64,000 nucleotides of DNA from contig MEDY01000073.1 in assembly GCA_001724265.1 (NCBI GenBank), forward strand, positions 1-64,000, in the 5' to 3' direction. The DNA is from Rhizaria sp. SCN 62-66 (lineage: Eukaryota > Rhizaria, unplaced). The notes beneath the pieces are model-generated. The model had not been told where the DNA came from. It saw only the letters and a list, made by a program, of their open reading frames with translations, and made no database searches. How positions within the stretch are numbered: the first letter of the stretch is position 1; each line of letters opens with the position of its first letter. The position numbers and the translations under genes are program-made. This document shows positions 10,659 through 21,100 of this stretch, piece by piece.

Positions 10659-12735
10659 TTAACCGCGGTACTCCTCCTCGTGCTGCTCGGCACGCGCGCG
10701 GTCGCGGTCCTGCTGCCCACGATCACTGCTATAGTGCCCACGATCACTGCGCTCACGGTCATAGCCGCGATCGCGGTCGTAGCCACGGTCACGGTTACGG
10801 TCGTCGCTGCGATCATGGCCACGGCCGTCATCGTACCGCTCCCCGCCGTAGTGCCTGCGGTCATCCTTGCCACTGCCGCTTCCGCCGAAGCCGAGGCCCG
10901 CGCCGCCGCTGCCGGCCAGATGGGCCCGGGGCCGGCCGACCCGCGAGCTGGCCCAGAGGTCACCACCGGCCTGGTTGGTCGTGTCCTCCTCCCGGAGCGT
11001 CTTGCGACGGACCTGGCCCTTAAGGCCCACGGGGCCGGCGACCTGGAGCCGCCGCGGGAGCTTGCTCTTGTCGCCTACGGCGTCAATGCCGGTCGGCGCG
11101 GAGACGTCGCGCGCGAACAGCGCCGCGTCCTCCGCACTCATCGCCTCGGCGTCGAGGAAGAAGGAACCCTTGTGGTAGCCGCGCTGCAGCGACGCGCCCG
11201 CGCCCCGCCCGCCCTCGCCCGCACCACTGTGACCGTGGCCGGCGGCGGTTCGGCTGAGCTGGGCCTTGAGGCGGCTGAGCTTCTCGCGCTCGACCTCGTC
11301 CAAGCCCCTGCGCTTCTCGCGCTCTTCGCCCTCGCGCGCGACCACGAGCCGCGCTACGACCTCGCGGACCACGCGCCGCAGCTCGCGCGCGCGCCAGAGC
11401 TCGGCCTCGCGCGCCGCCGCCGCGCTGCCGGGCGCCGCGTCGGCAGTGTCAGGGAACGGCTGCGCAGCCAGCCCGCCCGCGATGGGCGCGCCCGACGCGC
11501 GCGCGGCGGCGGCGGCGGCGGCGGCGGCCTCCTCGCCGGCGATGGCGGCCGCCGCGAGCTGCTGCGATTCAAGCCGCCGCTCGCGCTCGCGCTGCGCCGC
11601 GTACGCCGCGTCCGTGCGCACGCCGCCGCCGCTCGCGCTCGCCGCGTAGGCCTCGTCCGCAGCGGCCGCCGCGTCATTGCTGTCGTCATACGCGCCACTG
11701 CCGCTGCTGCTGCTGCTGCTGCTGCCGCTGCCGCTGCCGGCGAGCGTGTGGCGCTGGGAGCGCGGCACATAGACGGGGCGCGCGCTGAGCCCGCCGGAGC
11801 GCAGCGCGGCCAGCAGCGGGTCGCTCTGGTCCACGCGTGAGTCGTCGTCCTCGCCCTCGTCGTCGCGGTCGCCGCTGGCGGACGCCCTGTCTGACGCGGC
11901 CTGAGGAGAGGAGGGCGTTCAGCAGCAAAGCCACGTCGTGAGAGCAAGAAGAAGGAGAAAGAAACATATAGATTTACACAATAGAAGACATTAGGTTTAT
12001 CAAGTTTAATACACAGGCGCGCGATTTCGAGTACTTGTGATGTAGGTGAGCATGTAAGCTGTGCATGTGAACACGTACCTTGCGCGCGGCCTCCTCCTCC
12101 GCGGCCTTGCTTTGCGCCGCCTGCTGCTGCTGGTGCTGCTCCTTTTCGGCCATGCGCCGCCGGATCGCGGCGCGCCGGTCCTCGACCTCCGGGGCCGCAT
12201 TCGCACCCGCGCTGGCGTTCGCGGTGCCGTCGGCGGCGTCGTCTGCAGGAGCAGCTGCGACCGTCGCTGCGGATGCGTAGCGGGACCACCTGTCGCTGCT
12301 GTTGCTGCCGCTTGCCACCGCAGCACCGCCCTCGTCGTCGTCGTCGGGCGCGGCGAGCGCGCTGACGTCGACGGTGACTGCCTCGACCGCGGCCGGCGCC
12401 GCCGCAGACGAAGTGTGCACGTGGAATTGCGACTGGTACTGTGAGTACTGTACGTGTGGCGCTGACGCAGAGGCCTCCGCGGCGGAGAGCTGGTGGTAGT
12501 CGCCGTCAGTGCCGGCACCTGCGGCCGCGGCGTCGGCGGCGCCAGCTGCAGAGGCAGTGGCCTGGGCCTGCGCGAGGTAGCGCGGCGCCATGCCGGGGCG
12601 CAGGATGTCCTGCATGCGGCGGCGCTTGTCCACGCGCTGGCGCTCCCAGTCCAACTGCGACTGCAGCGCGCTCGCGTCGTCAACGACCGTGCGCTTCAGC
12701 GAGCCGGAGCCGCCGCCGGGACCACGGGAAGACAT
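10659..12735 (-). CDS. MFAP1: MFAP1-like spliceosomal protein
   Basis: Two exons (12735-12079 and 11900-10659), intron GTACGT...CAG, 632 residues. MFAP1 (Spp381-like) is a component of the spliceosomal B complex in the nucleus. Family marks in order: RPVYVPRSQR (the RPVF.R.. motif) just after an acidic stretch at the start of exon 2; a long charged helix with RARELRRVVREVV; then YHKGSFFLDA, DVSAPTG, KLPRRLQV and REEDTT, which match the conserved C-terminal block (YH+GAFF, FSAPT, LP..MQV, DQDTT). The N-terminal exon carries GSLKRTVVDD and a basic helix. Unlike most family members, the protein ends in an alternating Arg/Asp-rich tail of about 60 residues (near 10670-10850). The exon junction falls between codons, and the acidic exon 2 start is upstream of the first in-frame GTG, so an ORF scan truncates it. 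Confidence 0.87.
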
Positions 12736-13107
12736 CGCAGGGACAGGCGTGGGTGCGGGTGCAGGTCAGTGTACTTGCGTTTTGGGATAGGGTTGGGGAG
12801 AGAGCTCTGAGGGAGGGATACAGAGACGAAGACGAACTATATGAGATAAACAATTTAAAATACAGGCATGATAACGTCTGGTATATGCCGCACCCATACG
12901 ATTTTGTTGTTAACGGAGGTTTCAGCGCAGGACCGACGTTTCCTTAACGCCGCTTCTGTCCGTTGGTTTGTGGTAGTCGCGGTCGGTGCTCACGGTCATT
13001 TTTTGGTCCCGAGCCGGCCGCCCGGTCAGTCGGCCGACCGGCTCGTCATCCAGTGAGTGGTCGATCGGAGGTTGAACTGTTCCAACATCGTACACTTGAG
13101 TTCTTCA
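12736..13107. promoter_or_regulatory. Head-to-head promoter region (MFAP1 / arginase)
   Basis: A 372-bp spacer separates the two divergent start codons, so both promoters and 5' UTRs must fit here. It has a palindrome-rich GC patch near 13010-13050 (repeats of CCGGCCG, CGGTC, CGGCCGACCG). No TATA box is obvious to me. Confidence 0.5.
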
Positions 13108-14946
13108 ATGTTCCGAGTTGCCTCAACGCTCACGCGTACTTCTAGTCTTGGGAAGTCGTGCATTAATCAGGCACGCACGTTCTCGGTGAAGAAGACCGAC
13201 TTCTTTGCTCCCTCAATCGAAGGTCCGTCCAGTCTTTGCAAATGGCCTCATCACTTTGCTTTTGAACTCGTTTTGAAGTGCATAAATCCCATATTTTTGA
13301 TTCGGCACGACAGTATATTACAGCAGAGTGATTCATGAACTTGTGATGTTATTTTTTCTACTCCTGTGCACAGACCACGGCGGCTTTTACTTCCGCTACG
13401 TCGAGAAGCCCCGCACGGTTGCCATCGTCGGTGTACCCCTGGCGCTGGGCCAGAACCTCGACGGCGTCGACACCGGTCCCCACGAGCTCCGCAAGGGCGG
13501 CCTTCACAAGCGCATCACGGCCGAGGATTGGGCCATCGAGGACACCGGCGACATCCAGATCCCCGAGGGCTCGAAGCGCCTCTCTGGCGCGGCCAACTTC
13601 CACTGCGCCGAGCCCATCTCGGCCGTCAACAAGCTCACCGCCGAGCGCACCTACAAGCTCGCCAAGGAGAACAAGTTCGTGCTCTCGCTTGGCGGCGACC
13701 ACTCCATTGCCATTGGCTCTATCGCGGGCATCCTCAAGGCCCGCCCCGACGCCGGTACGTTCGCGACTGGCAAGGCATCGCGCCGTTTATTATAATGCCC
13801 TACACTTTTTTCCTCGAGTTGTCCCGCTTTACCTCTTGAGCTGTTTCGTGCAATTTTTACATACCATATCTTTACACTCTTGTTCTATCGGCATGACTTG
13901 AAAAATGCACCAATGGTGCCTGATGTGTCTCACAATCTCTTTTTTATTTTCTGTCGGTCTTTCCCCTCTGTCCGCAGGCGTGATCTGGGTCGACGCGCAC
14001 GCCGACATCAACACCCCGCTGACCACCAACTCGGGCCACATCCACGGCATGTGCGTCTCGCTGCTGATGAAGCACCCCGACTCGATCAAGGCCCCCGAGT
14101 ACGCCTGGCTGCAGGACTACCCGGCGCTGGACCCGCGCCGCCTGGTCTACATCGGCCTCCGCGACCTCGACGTGGGCGAGAAGGCCACCATCCGCAAGTA
14201 CGGCATCAAGGCTTTCACCATGAAGGAGGTCGACCGCTACGGCATTGGCTCTGTCATGGAGCAGGCCATTGACCACCTGCGCTCACGTGAGGACCGCCCC
14301 ATCCACCTCACCTTCGACATTGGTACGTAAAAACAAAGCGTTTATCTGGCCCTCAGTTTGGACTTTCTTCGAGACACACTGTGGCGCTGACACTTGATAT
14401 CATTGCATAATTCGCATTTCGCATGCTCTGCCAGCTATTTTTGTATTTTAATAGTGTTTTATTTCGTGATTCTCAGCTGGATAACGGCTGTAGTTATCTT
14501 CGCAGCAATCAACCTTTTCTGCGCCACATGCCCTCAAACTGTTGAAGACACATTGCGCAGAACTGAAGACTTCGTTGTGGGTCACCAATATGTTTCTCTT
14601 TTGAAGTGAATTTGTAATGTTATGACTTCCCCTCTTTATTGTCCATAATGAACTCACGATTAGCTCATCAAACTTTTTTTTCATTTTCATGTTTCCCGTG
14701 TCAAATGTCTATCTGGGCCCAGACGGCGTCGACCCCATCTTCGCGCCCTCGACGGGTACCCGCGTCGGCGGCGGCCTGACCTATCGCGAGGCATACTACA
14801 TCTGCGAGGCCGTGGCCGAGACGGGCCAGCTGGCGTCGATGGACCTGGTCGAGGTCAACGCGATGCTGCAGCCCCAAGACGCCAGCCGCACCGTCGACCT
14901 CGCCAACGGCCTCATCGCTACCGCGCTCGGCAACACCATCCTTTAA
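13108..14946 (+). CDS. ARG: Arginase (probably mitochondrial)
   Basis: Four exons: 13108-13222, 13374-13754, 13978-14322, 14723-14946; 354 residues. All three introns interrupt a Gly or Asp codon after its first base. Arginase hydrolyses L-arginine to ornithine and urea with a binuclear manganese centre. The metal ligands are all visible: GGDHS, DAHADIN and, across the last junction, FDIDGVDP. Also seen are SGHIHGM (in the place of the arginase N..GN.HGM loop), the substrate-loop block APSTGT and the following GGLTYREAYY. The first exon encodes an Arg/Ser/Thr-rich, acid-poor leader (MFRVASTLTRTSS...) that fits a mitochondrial presequence. The start is chosen because this short exon joins exon 2 in frame and supplies the leader. 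The third intron is 400 bp and contains nothing else recognised. Confidence 0.95.
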
Positions 14947-15715
14947 GCGGGCCGCCGCTAGCCGGACAGGCCGCCACACTGCCGCCTGGCCGCTGCAGAC
15001 GCTCCTCACGCGTGATCTCACGGGGACCCGTTGCGCTCTCGATGAGCACGCAACTTCGGATGTCGCTGCGTGAGACGAGTGCTGCCTGGGATGCTTCAAT
15101 GCCATTTGGTTTGCCACGTTTGATTTGCTGTTTTTGTCATTTTTTTGTTGTTGTAATTGCTTAATATTTGTGAGCCCTTTTAACGCAACGAGGCGAACAT
15201 CACGGGGCAACGATTGCGCTCATTCCTATAGTGTTATCTTTATCGCTAGTCTGGTGACTGTTGCCTCTCTCTGCTACTTGTTGGGGGTGCATGGTTATGC
15301 TACACCAGAAGGGTGTCGTGGCATCATCCAACTTTTGTGATGCTTTGCTGTCATCACTTGTTGCGCTGTCGTTTGTTTCTTATTGTGTTTATTTCTTTTC
15401 TTAACAGCTTTGCGACGGAGGTTCGGAAGCGTCTTTTGCGTGCATATACTGCCCTGAGTACAATGTATTCAAGTTCATGTGCCAAATATACACAAATATA
15501 TAGATCTTACCTACAATTTTATCGATTTTTTCACTTCATTTCCTTTTTAGATGGTCTGCTTCGACCGTATGTTCACCTCTCAATTTGTTGTTTGGAAGCA
15601 CCCAACGGCTATACGCAGAAGGGTGTCAAGTTTTGAAATCGAAGCTCTTGTACTGACGTGCAACTTCCGTTGTTCTCACTGCAAGATCTAAATACGAAGT
15701 TGGCACAAAGAGATC
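14947..15715. promoter_or_regulatory. Tandem intergenic region (arginase 3' / Duo1-like 5')
   Basis: 769 bp, AT-rich after about 15070. It must hold the arginase 3' UTR and the Duo1-like promoter. A perfect 12-bp direct repeat, CAGAAGGGTGTC, occurs at 15306-15317 and 15616-15627. Small ORFs here look random. Confidence 0.5.
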
Positions 15716-17034
15716 ATGCCACCTCGTAAAGTAACATCCGCGAATGTTGCATCTAGCGAGCCTATTCGCTCTCCTGCTGAGGAGCGACTTCACCAGCTCA
15801 AGGTTCGTCTTCGTCCTGTCTCTGGATCTCTAATGTACTTTGGTTTCGATCATGACCGACATAACATCAATATATTATTGTCTTGTTGTCCTTTGTAGAT
15901 GCTGAACATGTGCAATGCACACATGGAGACAATGAACTCCGCCCTCAGCGTAATTTCTGCCCAGATCAGGGGCGCAATCGAAACAGTACGTTCACTCTTC
16001 TATTATGCTATGCACCACACCATATTTACACCTTCTCGCAAAGGTAACTATCTCACACAATATATTTTGTTTTTTTATTGCAGGTTTCTACGACGGACAA
16101 GCTGGCTGAGCTCTGGCTGTCGCTGCTGGTTCGTTCCCGTCACACCACCTCGTCCATCGCGGCACTCACTGCGCCCCACCGCCCCGCCGCGATCCCCGCC
16201 GCGCTGCTCTCGCCCTTTCTACCCGGCACCGGCCCCGCGCTTGCCCCCGCGCCCGCACCCGGTGCCCGCGCGCTGCCCGTGCCCGACTGGCCCTCGACCG
16301 CCGCCCACCGGGCCGACGGTGACGACCTCGCCGCGCTCAACGCCCGCGCACACGGCCACAGCGACGACGACGAAGGCGACGACGACGTGGACCGCGCCGG
16401 CAGCAACAACAACCTCGGTCCGCTGCGGTCTGCGCTGAAGCGCACGGGCCGCAAGGCGGGATTCGGCCTCGCGCCGCCCTCGCGCCGCCGCAGCGCCGCG
16501 ACCGTGAGCCGCACGGGTGCCTCCGCCGCTGCCACCGGGACGCGTGGGCGCACGCGGCCCAACTTCTGCGCCTCGGACTCGGAGCCCGACTCGGACGTGG
16601 ACCTCGGCGCCCCCAGCCGCGGCAACGGGGCGCGGGGCCGCAGCCGCAGCCGCGGGCCCGCCGCCACTGCCGGCGCGTATGCTTCTGCTGGTGCTGCTGG
16701 AGCGAGTGCGGTCAAGAGCAAGAGCGACGGCAGGTCTCTGTCGCGGCCGCGCGCCGGCGTAGTCGTGACCGCGGCCGCGACGGGCGCGCGCGTGCGTAGC
16801 AGCAGCCGCGGTGTCCCCTCTGCTTCCGGCTCTGGCTCCGGCTCTGCTGCTGTTCGAGACGTGCCGCAGTCAGCAGTTCGCCTCGGCCCCCGCTCCCGCC
16901 TCGCGCAGCTCAACGGCAGCAGCGCTGGCGGTGCGCAGTATAGCGACGCGGCGCACGGGGACGCTGTGACACCCGCTAGGCCCCGGGCGGGCTTGGGCCG
17001 CCCCTCTCTCGGCACGGCCGTGAGGCGCCGGTGA
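15716..17034 (+). CDS. DUO1: Duo1-like subunit of the DASH/DAM1 outer-kinetochore complex
   Basis: Three exons (15716-15802, 15899-15985, 16084-17034), introns GTTCGT...TAG and GTACGT...CAG, all phase 0; 374 residues. The conserved block spans the first two junctions, residues about 25-75: a short helix ending in LHQLK, then MCNAHMETMNSALSVISAQI, then ETVSTTDKLAELWLSLL. This matches the Duo1 family pattern of a coiled helix followed by ET(V)..TDKLL.LW..IL. DASH forms rings that couple kinetochores to microtubule plus ends. The remaining 290 residues are low-complexity, rich in Ala, Arg, Pro and Ser, as expected for a disordered tail. The assignment rests on one short motif; a different small coiled-coil protein is possible. 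Confidence 0.62.
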
Positions 17035-17442
17035 AACAGCACTAGCTAAGCCGTTTTTCCCGCCGTTTTATGATGGCCAGCTATATCAAACTGCTGCCGA
17101 AGCGATGTTACATAGTACACCAACAATAGAACCCATTAAACCCGTTTTTTTTTTTTAACCGCATATCCAGCCCAATTATAATCCACTGTATCAACATGGA
17201 GTAGACAGACGTATCTGGAGCAATGAAAAGCGAGATTGATACATACTATTAGGTCTGTAAAAAATGCTTTATGAACTGAACTGTGTGTAATATGTATTAT
17301 GTGATAAGTCTGCTTGATCTAATGAAACTGTCGTATTCTACTATATATCACAGACTGTCTTAATTGTTGTCACATTTCACATGCAACGACAATTTCCATC
17401 AGTCATTCTATTTATTCTATTATTCTAGGATTGCAACATTTC
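17035..17442. other. Convergent 3' spacer (Duo1-like / kinase)
   Basis: AT-rich 408-bp spacer with a poly(T) run near 17147-17157. It should hold both 3' UTRs; no gene seen. Confidence 0.5.
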
Positions 17443-20400
17443 TTAGTTCGATTGGCGAGGCTTGCGAGACGAGCGGATCCGCTGCTGGCCACCATCATTG
17501 TTGCCTCCATAGCCCCAGTTCCCGTTGTTGTAATTGGGGCCGTTGTTGTTGAAATTGTAATTTTTGTTGGAGTTGCCGTCGCCGCCATGGCGTTGGCCCT
17601 GACCCTGCTGCTGCTGCTGGTGATGACGCTGGTGGGACTGCCCATGCGAGCGCGATTGCATTTGCACTAACAAAGCTGCATGTTGCTGCATCTGCTGCTG
17701 CATTTGCTGCTGCTGCTGTGCCATCTGCTGCTGTTGCAGCTGCTGCATTTGCAGCACCTGCAACTGCTGCTGCTGCGCCTGCGAGAGCATCCAATCGACT
17801 GGCATCGGCGGCCGCTCGAATACGAGCCTCAGCGGGGCTGCACGCTCTGCGAGCCGCTGCAGCAGCCCCTCAACGAGCGCGTAGTCGGGCTGCGATTCGA
17901 ACTGGAGTGTGCGCAGGTGCTGCGCAAACACGAGCATCTCCACGGGCAGGCTAGCCGGGTGAGACCAGTCCGCGCACGCCGCGACCGGGGCCGCGCCCGC
18001 CGCGCCCGCGGCGGAGTCGCCCGCTCCACAACCGCCGGCCGCGGCCTCGACGGGGCTGACGACAGAGATGCCGCCGACGGAGCCGATGCCGAGGGGACTG
18101 GTGGCCATGTCCTCCGCGAAGGGCTCCAGGCACCCGCCGACCTCGCGCGAGTAGCTGTATGCGCTCTCGACGCCAAAGTCAGAGTCGCTGCTCCCAGTGC
18201 AGCTGTTAGCGTTCGTGTACGTGGACATACTTGCAGTGTAGCCAGACATCTTCGCTTTGGACGAGCTCTTGCTTTCCGAGCCGTCACTGGCGCCCAGGCG
18301 CCAGCGCCGCGCGCGCTCGGAGTAGGCGCGCGTGCCCTCGACCTCTGCGCGTACGGCGGCGACGTCCGCGGCCTGGACGATGAGCTCCGCAGCGAGCTCG
18401 TCGGCGTACTTCTTCTTGCCGAGGTAAACCTGCTGGCGCGAGCACTTGACTGAGCGCCAAGGTAGCCCGCCTGCAGCCAGGTCGGCGGCGATGTAGAAGA
18501 GTGACCACAGGTCGTCGACGCGGCCCAGGTCGCCCATCTCGTGCGCGCGCAGCGACGCGTACATGACGGTGCCGCGGAAGTCGGCCGTGGACCGCGGCGG
18601 GTATGGCACCAGTGTCTGCGGGTGGCGGTACTCGCGCGCGAGCCCCAGGTCGAGCAGCCACAGCTTCGTCACCCCGCCGTGACCTCCCGTGCCGTCGTCG
18701 TGCGCGGGCAGCGTGACGCCGAAGGGCAGCGCAAAGTTGGAGGGCTTGACGTCGCGGTGCAGGTAGCCGGCGTGGTGCAGGTGCGCCAGCGCGAGCAGCA
18801 TCAGGCGCGACAGCCGTGTCGCGTGCGACCAGCCCAGCCGCGCATACACGCCGCTGCACGCCGCCACTGCACCCGCCACGGCGTCCGCGCCGCCGGACAG
18901 TGCGCCGCTGTTTCCGCTGTTGCTGCTGCTGTTGAGCGCGAGGGCGACGTCGCGCGGCGAGATGTCGTAGCCGTAGCCGCAGCGCAGGTTTTCGCCCTTG
19001 ACAGGGTCGAGCCTGCGCAGCCACGCCACATCGGGCCCCACCAGCCCCATCGCCATGCAAGTCAGCTGCGCCGCGCCCGACGAGGCCTTGGCCGCCAGAA
19101 CCTTGGCCGCCGCGGCCGCCAGCGCCGCGCTGTCGGCCGTCACCGTCGCCGCCGCCGCGGCGGCCTTGGCGGCCGACAGCGCGGTGGGGCATGCGCATGG
19201 GTCGGCAGCAAGCGCCGCGGCGGTGGCAGAGGCGGCGGCGGCCGCGGTGGCAGCCGTGGTCGCCGCGGCGACGCGGACCGAGATCGAGACGTTTCCGTTC
19301 GAACTGCTGCCGCTGCTGTTGGCGCCCACAGCCGTAGAGTTTGTAGCGGCCGTGGGTGGTAGCGTCGGCAGCGCCAGCAGGGCGGGACTCGCCTCGGAGC
19401 CCGCAGCGGCGGTGGCGGCTGCAGACGCGGCTTGGGCGTGCGATGATAGACAGCCCAGCGGCGGCGAGCCGTTGCTGTTTTTGGCAGCAAGACTGTTGCT
19501 GCTGCTGCTGCTGCTGTTACGGCCACTGCTGCCCGCAAGGGGCTGTTGCACGCGGCCCCAACGGAGTCGGCCCGCGGCTGCGGAGGCGGCGGCCGCGGCG
19601 GCGGCAAAGGCAGTCAGGAACGCGCTGTGCTGCGGGTTCACGGCGCCCTTGGCAACCGCGGCCGCCGTCGCCGCCGTTGCCGCGGAGCGCGCGAGACCGG
19701 CGACGAAGCCCACGTCTGCGGTCTTCTCTTGCCCGTGTGTGACGTTCGCGGCGGTGGCGGCGGCAGCGGCGGCCGTAGCAGCTGCGGCGACAGCGGTGAG
19801 CGTTGCCTTGGCAAACATGGGCGAGAGCGCGGCGAATGACAGCGCGAGAGGCAGCGGCACGTTGCTGTTAAGGCTCGCGGGCGGCGGCAGCAGGATGGCG
19901 GGCGCCGCACTGGGCCCGGCGTCGGTGACGATCGCGCTGAAGCCGTAACAGTTGCTCATCTGACTGATGAAGCAGTTGCGGCTGCCGTAGACGTCGTGGG
20001 CAAACAGCAACGTGCGCGTCATGCGGCTCAACGGGGTGCAGAGCTTCGCGTCAGAGGGCAGGTCCGCGGCGCACTCGGCCGACACGGACCGCGGGAACAC
20101 CGGCGGCGCGGCCATCTGCGCAGCCGCCTCCGCCGCCGCCGCGCTGGCGCCGTCGGCGAGCACATGCGGCAGCGGCGGCGGCTTGACTTTCGGCGCAACC
20201 GCGCGGCCGAGCTCGGCGCCGATGACCGTAGGCAGCACGAAGGCGCACTGCGAGTCGACGTAGCCGTGGAGCGGGGCGACGGGGACCGAGGGCTGCAGGT
20301 GGTACACGAGCTCGCACTCGCCGCGCAGCATGTGTTTGTCGCGCATGAGCTTCTCGCTCTTCTCCACCTTGAGCGCGAACAGTACCACGCCGCGGCTCGC

Positions 20401-21016
20401 GCCGTCGCCGCCGCCGCCGCCATCGACGCCGTCCGAGTGAGCGCTCAGTTCGACGGGTGCGCTGAGGGCCGCAATGTAGACCTCGGCGAAAGTGCCCTGG
20501 CCGATGACTGGGCCGACCGCAATGCGCGGCGCCAGCAGCGCCTGCAGCGCCTTGTGCCGGTTGCGCGCGCGGTCCGACACCGCGGCAGGCGGGGACGGGA
20601 ACTGCAGCGACGGCGGCTGCTGCTGCTGCTGCTGATGTTGCGGTGCATGCTGCTGCAATTGTACCTGCAGCTGCGCCAGCTGCGCAGGATGGAGCGAGCC
20701 GTCGGGCGACAGAAGTCCGCTCGCATTCCCAGAGATGTCAGAGAAGATTGAGTGGTCGGCAGACAACAGCTGCTGCTGCTGCCGGCCGGCGGTAAGCGCC
20801 AGCGGCTGCTGTTGGCCCGGGTGGGGCGTGCGCGCGCCGACGGTGGGCGTGCCGGTGGGCACGTTGCGGCCGCCCCACGTGCCGTCAACGAGGCCGCTGC
20901 GCGCGACGTCCAGCCGGGGCACGACACTGTTCTCGCTGGCGCCGCTGCTGTCGCCGCCGTAGCTTTGGCCCGCGCTGTGCAACTGCTGCTGCATATGCTG
21001 CTGCTGCTGCTGCTGC

Positions 21017-21100
<84 letters not shown>

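Noticed and set aside
20445-20997. C-terminal part of the upstream kinase frame beyond the repeat tract
   Set aside because: After the base slip this frame overlaps kinase coding sequence and reads as Arg/Ala-rich noise, so it is out-of-frame translation.
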